This document shows, piece after piece, positions 23,301 to 34,700 of a stretch of 64,000 nucleotides of DNA (position 1 is its first letter; each line of letters begins with the position of its first letter). A program made the position numbers and the translations under genes. The notes beneath the pieces were generated by a model. It ran no database searches and was not told the origin of the DNA. It saw only the letters and a list, made by a program, of their open reading frames with translations. The stretch comes from Ectocarpus siliculosus (Eukaryota > Sar > Phaeophyceae > Ectocarpales > Ectocarpaceae): contig FN649746.1 in assembly GCA_000310025.1 (NCBI GenBank), positions 1,490,945 through 1,554,944 of the forward strand, given 5' to 3'.

Positions 23301-24222
23301 TCTCCTCTTGTTTGGAATATTGAACACGTGTGGCAGTTGCGTTGGAGCCCAAGTGAATCTGTAAAGAATCGTGGGGTAGTACTGCAACTCGTTGCTTCTT
23401 CGTGTTTTCAACGCACCTAAATATACCTGCCATGGTGCGGTACCCGTTTGTACCCGACGACGTGGGACTGCTTTTAACAGGCGAACGGACAACACAAGTC
23501 TTTTGTGGCGGGTCGAATCATCGAGGCGTTACGAGCAAGCCAGGTTGACGCCATTACCGGCAGGTGAGAAACCGAGAGCAAAACCTGTTTTGTCTTAAGC
23601 CCCTTCCGGAGAAGGCGCGATGTCGCAGCTATATTGTTCGGAAGCTGACTATGTACCAAACGAATGTCATGCTCGTAACTATCCGAATAATGTATCTGGT
23701 TCTACTGTCCGTACATCACGGCATGGGCGGGTAAAAGTAAAGTGGGGGTATTCAAAAACCTTCCCCTGTGGGCACCATGTGTCCTAGTAGGTGTGCTAAT
23801 AGGTTCAAAAAGTTTGAGTTGGTTGATGATAAGTCAAGTGCATGACGAGTGATGCAATTGCGGCAGGACGAACAGCATGCCCATTTTTTCGTCTGTAGTT
23901 GTTTCCCTTCGATTCGGTTCACCGTCTAGAGTATACTACCAGCGCGGGCACCATCTAGGTAACAAGACGCGCCGACCCTCCAGTGGTTACTTGCACTACA
24001 TGCTCGGTCCTCCCGAGCACGCTTCAAGTGACCAAAACCCCATGTGTCTCCGTCCGTCCTAGGCAAAAACGGATCGCGGTGCCGCTGTGGCATCGAGCCA
24101 CCGACGACATGGATTCCTCAGGAGCCGGCAGCGTTCTCTACTCGGACTTGATTGGCCACACGTACTCCGTGCTCGTGGGACCAACGCGGGGGGTTGTGGG
24201 TCGAAGACAAGGGACGGGATAG
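14384..24222 (+). CDS. Unrecognised multi-exon protein, charged and helical centre
   Basis: I do not recognise this protein. Exons placed by splice sites and frame: 14384-14511 (or -14531), 14860-15289, 16018-16401, 17789-17922, 18238-18398, 18593-18682, 19092-19227, 20057-20161, 20809-20958, 21499-21654, 21893-22062, 22390-22444, 22906-22985, 23481-23563 and 24063-24222 (TAG). The run from 17789 to 22062 and the run from 22390 to the stop each chain in matching phase. Joins 16401 to 17789 and 22062 to 22390 do not, so a small exon is probably missing at each. The N-terminal part is Gly/Asp/Ser-rich and disordered. The centre has DFRDFFDSEEEMAARQQQ, a Tyr/Arg-rich GDYEPRPKGYRG patch, and helices rich in Arg, Lys, Glu and Gln. 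A Gly/Lys-rich linker (21499-21654) precedes a more globular C-terminus. The 5' end is not defined. It converges on CFAP54; a shared ciliary role would be speculation. Confidence 0.6.
17519..17665. repeat. GA-rich imperfect tandem repeat in an intron
   Basis: About 150 bases made almost wholly of GAGAGGGAGACAG and GACAGAGAGAT-like units, imperfectly repeated about ten times. It lies in the intron region before the exon at 17789. Read on the minus strand it is CT-rich. No coding frame is supported; the minus-strand open frame here (Ser/Leu/Pro-rich) is a by-product of the repeat. Confidence 0.8.
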
Positions 24223-25903
24223 TAGTGCGAAGATAGACGGTTCGAGATGTTTTCCATCAATATTTTGGTTGTTAGATCAGGAGTGATATGTCTCCAGTGT
24301 AGTTTCCCTCGCCTGTGGAAACCATGACGCTTTCCAAGGTTCTCATTCGCATTCTTTCTCGCCCTTTCTGGCTGTGAGCTGCTCATCCTCTCGGATGAGC
24401 GTCGAGAATCGAGGGAGGTTGTTGATTCATGGTAAGTTTGCTTACCGATACGACTTCGGCATCGCGACAACGTGAATTACCGCCGACGAAAAAATCTACT
24501 AGACCACTCTGGGATGTAGGGCCTCCCACACTTTCTACAGTTTTGCTAAAACGCCCATGGGTACTTTGTTGCCCATGGTTGACCCATGGGCATTCTCGTG
24601 GGCAGCCCATGGGCGGCCAATGAGAGCCCTTCAACCGGAACCAGTGTGCTGCTAGACAATAGACTAGAGTATCGCTTTGGAACGGGCATTGTAGCGGCTA
24701 ATGACCCTAACGCTAACAACTCTCACCCTAACCCCAAGCCCACACGATACGTGCTAAGTTGGCGCTTGCGCCTAGGTTCTATTATGTTGATGTGCAGGTG
24801 GCTAAGTTCTAGGTTGATATTCCGGTGGCGAAGTTCTAGGTTGAAGTGCCCACGGTGGGCACTTCATGCGCACTTCATGGGCAGCCCATGGGTGTCCCAT
24901 GTGCGGTTTAGCAAACCTGTCAGTAGTGCGGGAGATTGGGGATGTACGACGAGCGCGTAATAACAGGCGCTCTTGATGGCGCTGTCGTAATGAATGCCTG
25001 GGAGGCCCCAAACCCACTCATCACCTGCCGACTTCCATCAGAAACAATGTACCTTGACGGGAACAAGATCTGACCTGAAGTCAAGCTTGTTTTGCCTACG
25101 GCAGAAATGTAGGGTACGCGTACTGAGGATCAACGCCTCTTGACACGACAAAGTAAGCCGGCGAAAAGACGAGTGCTTCGTGGAAGCAAACCTTCATTTT
25201 TGGGGGGGTGGGGGCGAGCTTCGAATAGTAGGGTCGGGGGCGGAGCGTTCTACTGCCACCAAGAGGTCTGTCACCCGTAAGTGACATCTGCAAGGGATTT
25301 ATCAACGAAATCTATCTTCTCAGCAACCTCTGCGCACAGGGATTGCTGTCCGGCGTTGCTTATCGTTTTCACGACAATACCACCGTCACGCGCCGGCCCG
25401 CATCATGACCATCATGACGACGATACGCTTGGTTGAGGCAAACTTCGTTGTCAACATATCTTCATTAGGCCATATCTCAGCTCTGAGCGGTCTCGTCCTT
25501 TCCGGCGTCGGCCATAGCCAAGAACAGGCGGCAAGCCACACACTCCAACGACCATGCCGGAGGAACATCAAACTGGAGCGAATTAATAGCACCCGGTAGG
25601 CCCGAGGGGCGCCGGACACAACTGTGGCAGTTCGTTCGGCATACAGGCGAAGCGTTCATGTTACATATTCAGCGAGGTGGTGGACCTTGACGATGCCGAA
25701 TGCCTGAACCTGTTCGGCGGTTTATTCTCAAAGTCGTGGCGCGTTGAAAAGTGCTAAGTCCATGGGCGTTACCATAACAACGCGCTTAACGTCTCGTGCA
25801 ACACACCCTTGTACAATTTCCCAAGGTCATGCGTATGTCAATATTTGCAGATACGGATGCAGTTCTTCTCATATTGTCCCCTTCCCTTTCAATAGGGAGA
25901 CAT
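24223..25903. other. Intergenic interval between convergent genes
   Basis: This gap lies between the stop of the plus-strand unrecognised gene and the stop of CFAP54 on the minus strand, so it should hold both 3' UTRs and polyadenylation sites. No exon is supported. The middle third is occupied by a palindrome-rich repeat, listed separately. A G-run (TTTTTGGGGGGGTGGGGGCG) occurs at about 25196-25215. No canonical AATAAA signal stands out at either gene end. Confidence 0.55.
24553..24900. repeat. GCCCATGGGC palindrome cluster with hairpin and CCCTAA-like variants
   Basis: GCCCATGGG(C) or close variants occur at 24553-24561, 24571-24578, 24583-24591, 24605-24614 and 24884-24892. Between them are CCCTAACGCTAAC and CACCCTAACCCC (about 24706-24736), which resemble plant-type telomere repeats. 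Next come two near-copies of a GGTGGCKAAGTTCTAGGTTGA unit (about 24797-24844). Then there is a perfect 10-bp stem with a 3-base loop at 24843-24865 (GAAGTGCCCA, its complement TGGGCACTTC), followed by a duplicated GCACTTCATG. The arrangement looks like a structured non-autonomous repeat or satellite fragment rather than gene sequence. Its family is unknown to me. Confidence 0.6.
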
Positions 25904-28751
25904 TTAGGGTGAAGCACTAATCTTGGTCGTCGTTGTTGTAGCGGAGCGTAAAAAGCGGCAAAGCTGCTCGTTTTCAACGTCCACTCCGATGTCGGTGTTG
26001 AAAACACCTTCCACGGCTTCGACGTTCTCCACAGTTAGAGTCATCACTTCGTTTTTGTCCGGGCTTGAGCCCGGTGCTGCCGCAGCTGCTGGTGGCTCCT
26101 TGCTTTCCACAGTTTCTTTTTCTACTTCTGGTCCCGTTAGAGGTGGTGCGACAAGTCCAGAACGGAGGGCCTGGGCGGCGTCATGAAGAAGAAGGTTGAA
26201 ACGATCCTTGAGTGCCAACAGGGGACCTCCCGGCTCTGCAGCAGCGGCAATGGCCTTGGCGCTTGTCTTTTTCTCGATCGCGGACAATAGAGCCTGGATA
26301 GATAGGAGTCGATTGGGATTAATGCACCAGGTGGTGGTGGCGGGTGTGTTGGTCAGACTGTTTGAACCCATTTAGTTAAGGCCAATGAGCATATTTAGGG
26401 ATCCTTCCTCAATGAGTTGCTTCAAGTAGTTGAAGGTATTTTGTGATGCCGACATGCGCCAGGCCAACACCTCGGCACAGTTCAATGGCGTATGGGCACT
26501 ACTCAGGGTACCATACGAACTACGCCTGTATCCGTGGAACTCGATTTGGCCGGCGCCACAGAGGGCATCGACCCTACTCAGTCGACGCGATTGATACTCC
26601 AAGCCATATCGGCATGATCCTCTCAAAGGTGCTCCCGAATGACGAATCAAGCTTGGAAGAATTTAATGTCCAGTTCGTAGTATCTTCATCATCACCGGAC
26701 GCCGTTCTGTTTGCAACGCCATGTTCAGACGCACCGATAAAATACTGCAACTATTGTCATGCCGTCAGTCGTACGGGGCATATTGGCAATTAGGATCACC
26801 CTATATCTAGGGCTCCTCTGCAGCAAATCAATGAAGCCCATGTTCAGTACCTTGAGTTGAGAGGCACGGCGCTGTAGCCCGTCCGCACTCGAAGCGAGCA
26901 CGCAAGACACCAATATTGACGGGTCAAACTCGCTGCCACTAGGTGGTCCTTTTTGCCCCGCCTTCTCGTCTGCAGCATTAGGCTGACCGGGGCCCAGAAG
27001 GATGAACGCAGTCCGGGCTGGGTACAGCCCCGCAACCGTTTGATCTGCGTCGTCGTCGGCACCAACTAAAGTAGTGCCGGCGGTACTGCTGCCGCGAGCA
27101 CCGATACCGTGGAAATCACCCCAAATCCACTGCACGCAAACCACCGCGGGAGAAAGAACGGAGGCCACGTCCGCCGAGCTGCTAGCTTCTCCTACGGTCT
27201 GCTTGGGACCGGCCGACCGGGCACACAAAAGCCGACCGATTGCCGCATAAGCGGCGGGGATAATCTTCGTGGTTTACATTGGGTCTTCCCCCATCTAAGC
27301 GGACAAGCTTGACAAACATTCGCACCATGAGGCCAATAATGCTGGCGGAAACACGCTTGTACCGACTTCACAATGTTTGGTTAGAATATCAAGGGATGAC
27401 ATGAAGCGTGCACATGTCTGCTGAAATCATACACAAGAGCAGGAGATTCATAAGGTAACGTTTCTGACTACACCGAGCCCAAAACCCGTACCTCTGGCGC
27501 CGATGGTGGGTGAAGCGAGGATGCTTGGATGCAGCATTTCTCCCGGTACAAGGGTACGTGACGGTACAGAAGGGCGTGGATCTGTGCAAGTAGACATGCC
27601 GGCAAGAAGACAGGGGTACGTTAGTTTCCCAGGAATGAGCATGTCGAAGGGGAAACACACCTTGGTAAGGTAGGTGTTTCGAAACGTGTGACCTTGCAGC
27701 ACCGCTCAGATCGCATTGCGACATACCGCAGTCTGCGCTGAGTGCCCCTCCGCCAAGTCGACAACCGAGGGTGTAGGGAAACATACTGAGGTGGTTCCGG
27801 GGCCAAAAACATTTTGGAAATAATTCATCTCCCCCCCTTTACTTCTAACGGCCACGGGAGGACGTGCGACATCTTGGTTCACCTCAACATTTGACGGGGT
27901 TTGAATGGAAGTGTGTGAGCGATTTCATGATTTAATCATGGCACACACGGCATCCCGAGAAACAATTTGACAGTGTTTCTGAGCATGAAATAAGGTGGGC
28001 TTGATGTATATGGTTCTGAAGCCAGATCTCGAAGGCATGATTCAGTCAAGGAAGTTGTTGCTGCTCGTGTATGGTTCATGCTTTTTGTATGCCAGGGCAG
28101 ACGTCGTTGTGAACCCCGCCATAGCTACAGCCTTGGAAAGTGCTGGTCTATCGCACCCGACGGCCCCTGTTAAGCTTCCTGCGATCGAAGGGACCTTTAC
28201 CAGCCTATTGGCGGTTCAACTCCTTCTCAACTGTCTCGGATCGGACTAGTCTATAGGTGAGATGCCCAAACAGGAAGGCATGTAAGAGAACACCAATGTA
28301 TCATTTTGTAGACCTACCGAAAGGATCCGAGAAGGCGCGTTGCACAGATAGCTTGCTCCCTAGGTTGATCCAACGCTATCCTTTTACATCTCAGGACGTT
28401 GCCAGGATATGCCAACGAAGCCAAGGGCGATACATTGTTGCTATTGAATTAGGATTCAGTTCACGGCTCGCGCTTAGCTCACGGAATTTTCATCTGATAT
28501 CCTTTTCGAGACTCCCTCCTATTTAAGCAGAGACCCTTGTTTCAATGCTAGAACAGAAGATTTTGCAGCCCTCCCACGGAACGTGTACCTGGCAGACCAC
28601 AGAGGCTGGTAGCATGTCCACCGGAGCAGCCGCCAGGCTTTTCTCGTGAACCCGAGCACGCAGGAACTGCAGCAGACCACGTGTGCTCAGTCGAAGAGGG
28701 TCGTCCTCTGGCCCCCTCCCTCCTCTACCCGCGAGTTCATCTAGTGCCGAT
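25904..28751 (-). CDS. CFAP54: CFAP54 C-terminal exons and stop
   Basis: Exons 28751-28589, 27660-27492, 27191-26800 and 26293-25904, ending in TAA. All four chain in phase (0, 1, 0). Text: RGLLQFLRARVHEKSLAAAP, VCFPFDMLIPGKLTYPCLLA, then AVVCVQWIWGDFHG, TAFILLGPGQPN and QRRASQLKVLNM, then ALLSAIEKKTSAKAIAAAAE and LALKDRFNLLLHDAAQALRS. The (C/F)QW strand followed by a leucine-rich '(I/L)LLLYxxxxP' strand and a basic helix is the family's C-terminal pattern. The final 70 residues are acidic and Ala/Pro-rich. One exon is missing between 29363 (phase 1) and 28751 (phase 2 start). Confidence 0.88.
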
Positions 28752-31700
28752 CTTTTAGTCAATACGACAGCGAGGGAAAGCGAAAGGCCGGGACGCGCGG
28801 GGTTTCCACTACCATAGGCAAAACGCGCTTCACAATAGCTTTCGGAACAAAGGTGAATAACGTATGAGTGATACTGTGGTAAGAACGAATCTCGGTACTA
28901 TGTTCGAGAGACGGCAACTTCCATAGCGAATCCGCTTCGAGGTACAGGCAATCGATCAGTTGGTATTCGTTCGAGTTGAACGTGTCCTGAGATGGTCTAC
29001 GCAAATCGTTGTTCAACGCGAGGAAGCTACCAACCGCTCGTACGGCTGTCGCCACCGTTGGATCTCATGGCATCAGCCCTACCCCTAATGCCGTTTCGAC
29101 GGACAAGTTATGTAGAGCCGCGGATAAACAGTAGTTGATTCGAAACCGTTCGTTCGTTGCTATCGGGTTGGTCGCCCCTTTGCATGTGTGTGGACACGTC
29201 AAGCCCCGTGCCTACCGATGACCGATTGATGGAAAACGCTTCCCTTTGCATATACTGTCTTATGCCTCGATATGTAGACATGTAATATTTCCGTTCACCT
29301 TGGCATATTGTCGATCACCGCAGCAGGGAGTGGGTCGCTCGCGATGCTGTCAAGCTCGATACTTAGCCGCCTGTGGCCCAACGAGATCGAGGCTGCAAGC
29401 CTCAGGTAGTGAACGGCCAACCCCATCTTGCGTCGATGTAGCTGTGCATATTGCAGCGACGATGTGAGCTTGGTTTGAATTTTTCGCCGAAAACGAGATA
29501 GTCGTGTTCATAAAAGTTCCACTGGAGTCGAACTCGACTTTCCACTCGAGTTTGTCAAGTGAGTGAGTACCTCCGCGGGTGTGCCGGCATCGACGAGGTG
29601 TTCGTGTCCAAACGGTCCACCTACGCACCCATCCATCTTCTCACTTACCTCCCGTCCACCATCAGCCCCCGCGGCATGGAGTGAAGCACCGTTCTTGTCA
29701 TCCTCGCTAAGGTGTTTCCAGTTTTCTCTATTTTTGGAGGTCGTTTCTGCAGTGATGTGGTATAGCACAACGAGGCTCATGCACGCGTCGCTCATGACGC
29801 GCCAGTCGTGCCCTCCCCGCGAGAAGGAGACCCGCAATGCGGCCGTCAGCGCGGTCGCCGTGGCCGCCTCTAGCGTGGATGTGTGGGGGCAGCCCATTCG
29901 TGGCAAGTGTAACCCGTGAGTGGGTGCATAGACACCTAGAGGAGCTTCGGCAACGGCGGTTGTAGCGGTGGAACCTATCGGATCCCCTGAACTGGACAAG
30001 GACGAAGCCTGGATGTTCTTTAGCTGACGCAAGCGGAACGCCCCTACCAGCAGCAGCAAGTGGGCCCGAAGAGCAGGATGCGGGTGCGCAATGTGCCGCA
30101 AAAGTGCCTGAAACAGAAAGAGCTTCATGGTCAGGGTACTTTTCGCGATCGAAGGTCGGACGAAAAAAGACTAGAAAAGCTGGGAAGGTAAAGGTGTGTA
30201 TTGATGAAAAGCTGGCGGGTTGGGGGCGACATGAATTCGAAACAACAGGATGAAGAGCGGTACAAGGAGCGGCGTAGTGCGGTGGACAGATTTGGGGCGA
30301 TAGCGACATGGACGGTGAAAGCCCGTGGCTTCTAAAATGACGACTGCTAAGATATTGCCGATGGACCATCTCGACGTGTTCCCGTTCGAATCGCACCAAA
30401 GGATGTAACAACGTTTTTTCTGTCTGGAAAAAATAACGTCAGGCAGAAGCTTGGCCACCTGCTTTCATAGGAGCTGAGACCGAATCGCCATGAGGGTAGC
30501 AAGGTATTTTGTGAAGAATGTGTGTTAGGACTCGCCATAGTCTCCTCGGCCAAACTTGAAGCTCCCACCAACCATCCTTCCCCAGTCGTCCCGACGGTGC
30601 CCGCGTAGTTGTTTTCCTCTGCGTCGTCATGGTGCTGCTGGGAGGATATTTCGTTTTCTCCTTCACTCCCCGAAGATTGCCGCCGCTCCAGCTCCTCGCG
30701 CTCCGCGTTGTACGGCCCAACGCCTTCGAGTATATCCAGTAGCGTCACCCTTCGAGGAAACGTTGTTTCGGTGGCACTGTGTTAGCGGACGCGACGAGAA
30801 TGACATGACCTTGGACCCACGTGTATTCATGAATGAATATATTGCAAGTGCATGACTCTACGCGCGGTGAGTGGACTATACGTCGAGCTGTCGTAAGAAA
30901 AAATTGGCTTTGGAAATTTGGCACGGTACCGGGTTTACATGGTACGGGCACTAATTAGGTCACGGTTTGGGAACCAATAATCGTCACAAGTCGCGAACAG
31001 ATGTTGCGGTCGTGCTTCGTGAGGTCATTCTCGTCGACAGTACTACGAGGTCGATCCAAGATACTCGACGAAAGGCGACTGAATTGCGGGGCAGTCTACA
31101 GCTTTCAGAGTGGGTGTCGAATCTGCATCCGATACGACGGTGGCATGCCTTGGCTGGCAGCCTTGATCTCGCGTGGACGGGATTTGATCGATGGGCACTG
31201 TTGGAGGCAATACAACGCCTTGATAAATGCGCAGTGCGTAACTCCGTCGCCGCTGCCACACCTGACAGTCAGGAGGAGCCTCAGTGCTGGTAGATACAGG
31301 TTTGCCAGAGAGGATTGGGCCGTCTCGTCACTCTCGTCTGCCGGAGCAAGCCCAAACGCGACGTCTCCCGGCAACTCGCGACTCAGATCCCGGAACGAGG
31401 TTCCAAGGGCGTGTAGCAAGTGCGGTTTCGCGTCTGTCGAGTTGAGCGATCGTTGTTTTATATGAAATAGATAAACAATTCTTCGTCGGTAACCGACACG
31501 CCGAGGCGGGCCAAGTGGTGCCTAAGGATGGTGGTGTGTTGTATTCCGAGGCAGGTATTAGTCCGAGTGGAAGAGGGCGTGTTCTGTTATTTCGTGGTAG
31601 ACATTACTCTCCACATCTCATTCCGGTGTAGCCGGAAAACGGCTCCAATGCTGCTTTTTAACCCCACCGCAAACAACTGAAAGATGCCGTAGGATTTCGC

Positions 31701-34700
31701 ACAGGTCATGTGCTGCAGTTGATGAGCTAGACTTCGTGTTGTGAGGGCAAGTACTGGTAGAAGCATGACCAGATGATAGGTTTGCTCTGTTCTATTTTCT
31801 GATTTTTCACTTGTTGATGCGGTCATCGTTCACTCTCCGGGCCGATCATCTGCAGAAGGGTTCGCGTATTTTTCGCCCGCAGGCCAGCTCGTCGTTGTTG
31901 TACGCATTTGTCTCAACCACGGGAGGTGGTCAACTTGGGTTGCAACGCGTAATACCTGCGTCCATGGTGTTGTCCTCCCTTTTTGAATACGTCAGTATGC
32001 CCGACCCTATCCACCCCAGGCCGTTGGCGGCGGAGAGCAGCGCTTGGTCTGCAATGCGGAGAGCGTCAAGCGCCTCAGAGACCAGCAGCAGGGTCTGCCT
32101 CCGGTCGCCCTCCCCGCTCACGAGGCTCTGCTGCTGTCGAATCTAAGGCAACGTGGTTCAGCACGGTATACATGGCAGTGAGAGAGAAACGCCTCTGGTA
32201 GTGATTTCGCGACAAGATGATGTTCGACATCCCAGTCCTGCACGATGCTGGGCTCTTGACTACCGAAAGGGTCATAACTGTACTTGCAACATTCAATCCC
32301 GCCCGCTCTTGCTCTTAGGCACATTGGTAAGCGCCCACCCCACTTATCCAACATTCCTGTGAGCATGACAGAGACTCAGGATAAGTTTCGATCTGACATG
32401 AGGATAATACGGTAGGTGGCTTACCTTCGCCATGAGTCGTAACACAGCGGCTAGGTCGACCGCGGACGTCGAGGGATCGTTGATGTAGTCGGCGGCGAGG
32501 GCCTGGCAATCCGACACCGCTTGTTCCAAGTTGCCTTCTGCCACCGCAGCCTGGTCACGTTTTTCACAAGTGAGATCGGTGGATAGTCTGGGAATCGGTG
32601 TGGTTAATCTAAACAGTCCTTTCAAGTTGTAAACGGTACCATCCGATCATCTTTCAAGTTGTGAACGGTACCATCCGATCATCGTTCTTTCACGTGTTAT
32701 ATCCGCACCGTGCAACGATCAGTCGCACACAAACCCGACCATGCACACACCTGTGCGCCAAGTCGGCGTAAGCGGTTTGATATCACGCCCTCGCCCACCG
32801 CATGTGCTTCGTCCAGCCCCCTTTGGATCTGAAACATGGCATCCATGGTGCGTCCCTACGACCCAGGTACATAACGATGCAACAGAGTGAGAATGTTCTC
32901 TGTTCGCAAGCCTGAAACCCGACATCAAACGATCGGTGAGAAATGCTAACGGAAGACAGAGCCAGAGTATTCTACAGGTTCAATCGAATATTATCCGGTC
33001 TATTCGCATGGTGCAGATTCCGTGTTCTATTTTCCATGCTCCTACGCTGTGCTTAGGTCCCTCTTTGCCCAGTTCGCCCATTGCGATTTCACAACTATGG
33101 GATTTTTTGCACAAACCAAGCTGTGGGGTACGCGCATGAATAGAAGGAGCGCCGAGAGTGCAAGAATGCGTCCCTGTGAGGCATGAAAGAAGACCATCCC
33201 TCCCAATGGCCAGAATGAGTAGAGCACGGATTTTCAGTACGTAAACGAACAGAGCGTCTCAGCCGTTTGGAATACTGCTTTGCGGACTGCCATGCCTAAG
33301 CCGTCAGTCTAAGTCGTCAGTTCTGGGCTTCCCCGGATCAGGAATACCTGCAATAGAGCCACAGCGGCAAGATCATGGCGCAGCTCGAGCCATGTCTGGA
33401 TAACTCTCCACGGCTGTCTCTGCTCGTCGTCGAACATCACCCTTGAATGGCCCCCGCTCTTCATGGTCATCCCGTGCTGAACACTGCCGTCAGTGTTGTC
33501 GTTATCGCCGTATTTTCTTCCACTGCTCAAGCTACTCGCGCCAGTGGTGAGCTTGCCCATCAATACCGTTGCACCATTTCCAGGATGTGGAGGGAAATGC
33601 TTCCCACCCTTCCCACCAAGGCCATGGCGAAGGAGAACAGCCAAGCCACGCGACGCATGGTGCCGGCACACCTGCTCGGAGTTTGACAGATTTAAGCCTT
33701 GAGCGTTGAGCTTGAAGGTTACGGTACATGGACGCGTACAACGGCCCCTTTTGGTACCAACAAAACATTGCAGGCGGTGACGGACTTACAACGACGATGG
33801 CCCAGCCGAACCCTGTTGTGGCGATTTATAAAGTGCCATCCGCCCGCCATTTGTAAGAAGTTCACAACCTTGTCCTTCACTCCAACACCGCATGTTCGTT
33901 GTACGGTTTACCGTGCTCGAGGGATGCAGCACTTTATATGTCATCGATATGCCTGCGTACAAGTCGATCGGTACAACAGCGTGCAGGGGATGAAAACTGA
34001 CCACCTCCACCCGACCTACCCTGAACTTTCCGTCAAGCAGAGCAAGTCTCCCCCTCATTAGCAGGGCATCCGCAGCCAATGGGGGGGCCCACCCATCCGG
34101 CTGGTCCGGCGCTGTTGCCGCCATGTGTGCCGCCTCTATCGCGGCCCTTTTCTCGCTATCCACCCCGTCTGGGTGCACCGACAGAGATGACTCTTGCGTT
34201 GCGGCAGATTTCCCCGAGCGGCCGGTGTCGAGGGGGGTAGTTGGCGTCGGGATGGCCTCGGGAGAGATGCGCTTGAAGGTTACCTGAATAACCCATTTGA
34301 GTACGAGTTCGATAAGTCGTAGACACGTGGACTACACGACACACCTAAGAATCAGTTGTGAGTGAAGAGGTGCTTGGACTACTGGTCGGGGACGGCCGAA
34401 CGATTGCCTCAATCATGTCAGCGCCACGAGTGATGACTGACACACACGACACGTCCATGTTTCTCGGGGAAATCGAGTTGACATGAATACTAAGGGTAAA
34501 GGCGACCTGAAAAAGAATTTACCGGCATTGAAGAGAGTGAAAGCAGTATGAATCGACTCTTGTGTCCCAGGGGGGCATCTGGTAGCACATGGGGCGGATG
34601 AGTTTGTAAATCGGACTGGTGTTGCCATCTTGAAAGATGTGTAGGAATGTGCGGGTCTGGGACTTCTACGGTGGAAGAGAGGAAAATCATCAACACATAC

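Noticed and set aside
24702-24740. Possible telomere (CCCTAA-like units)
   Set aside because: Only a few degenerate units in the middle of gene-bearing DNA; at most an interstitial remnant.
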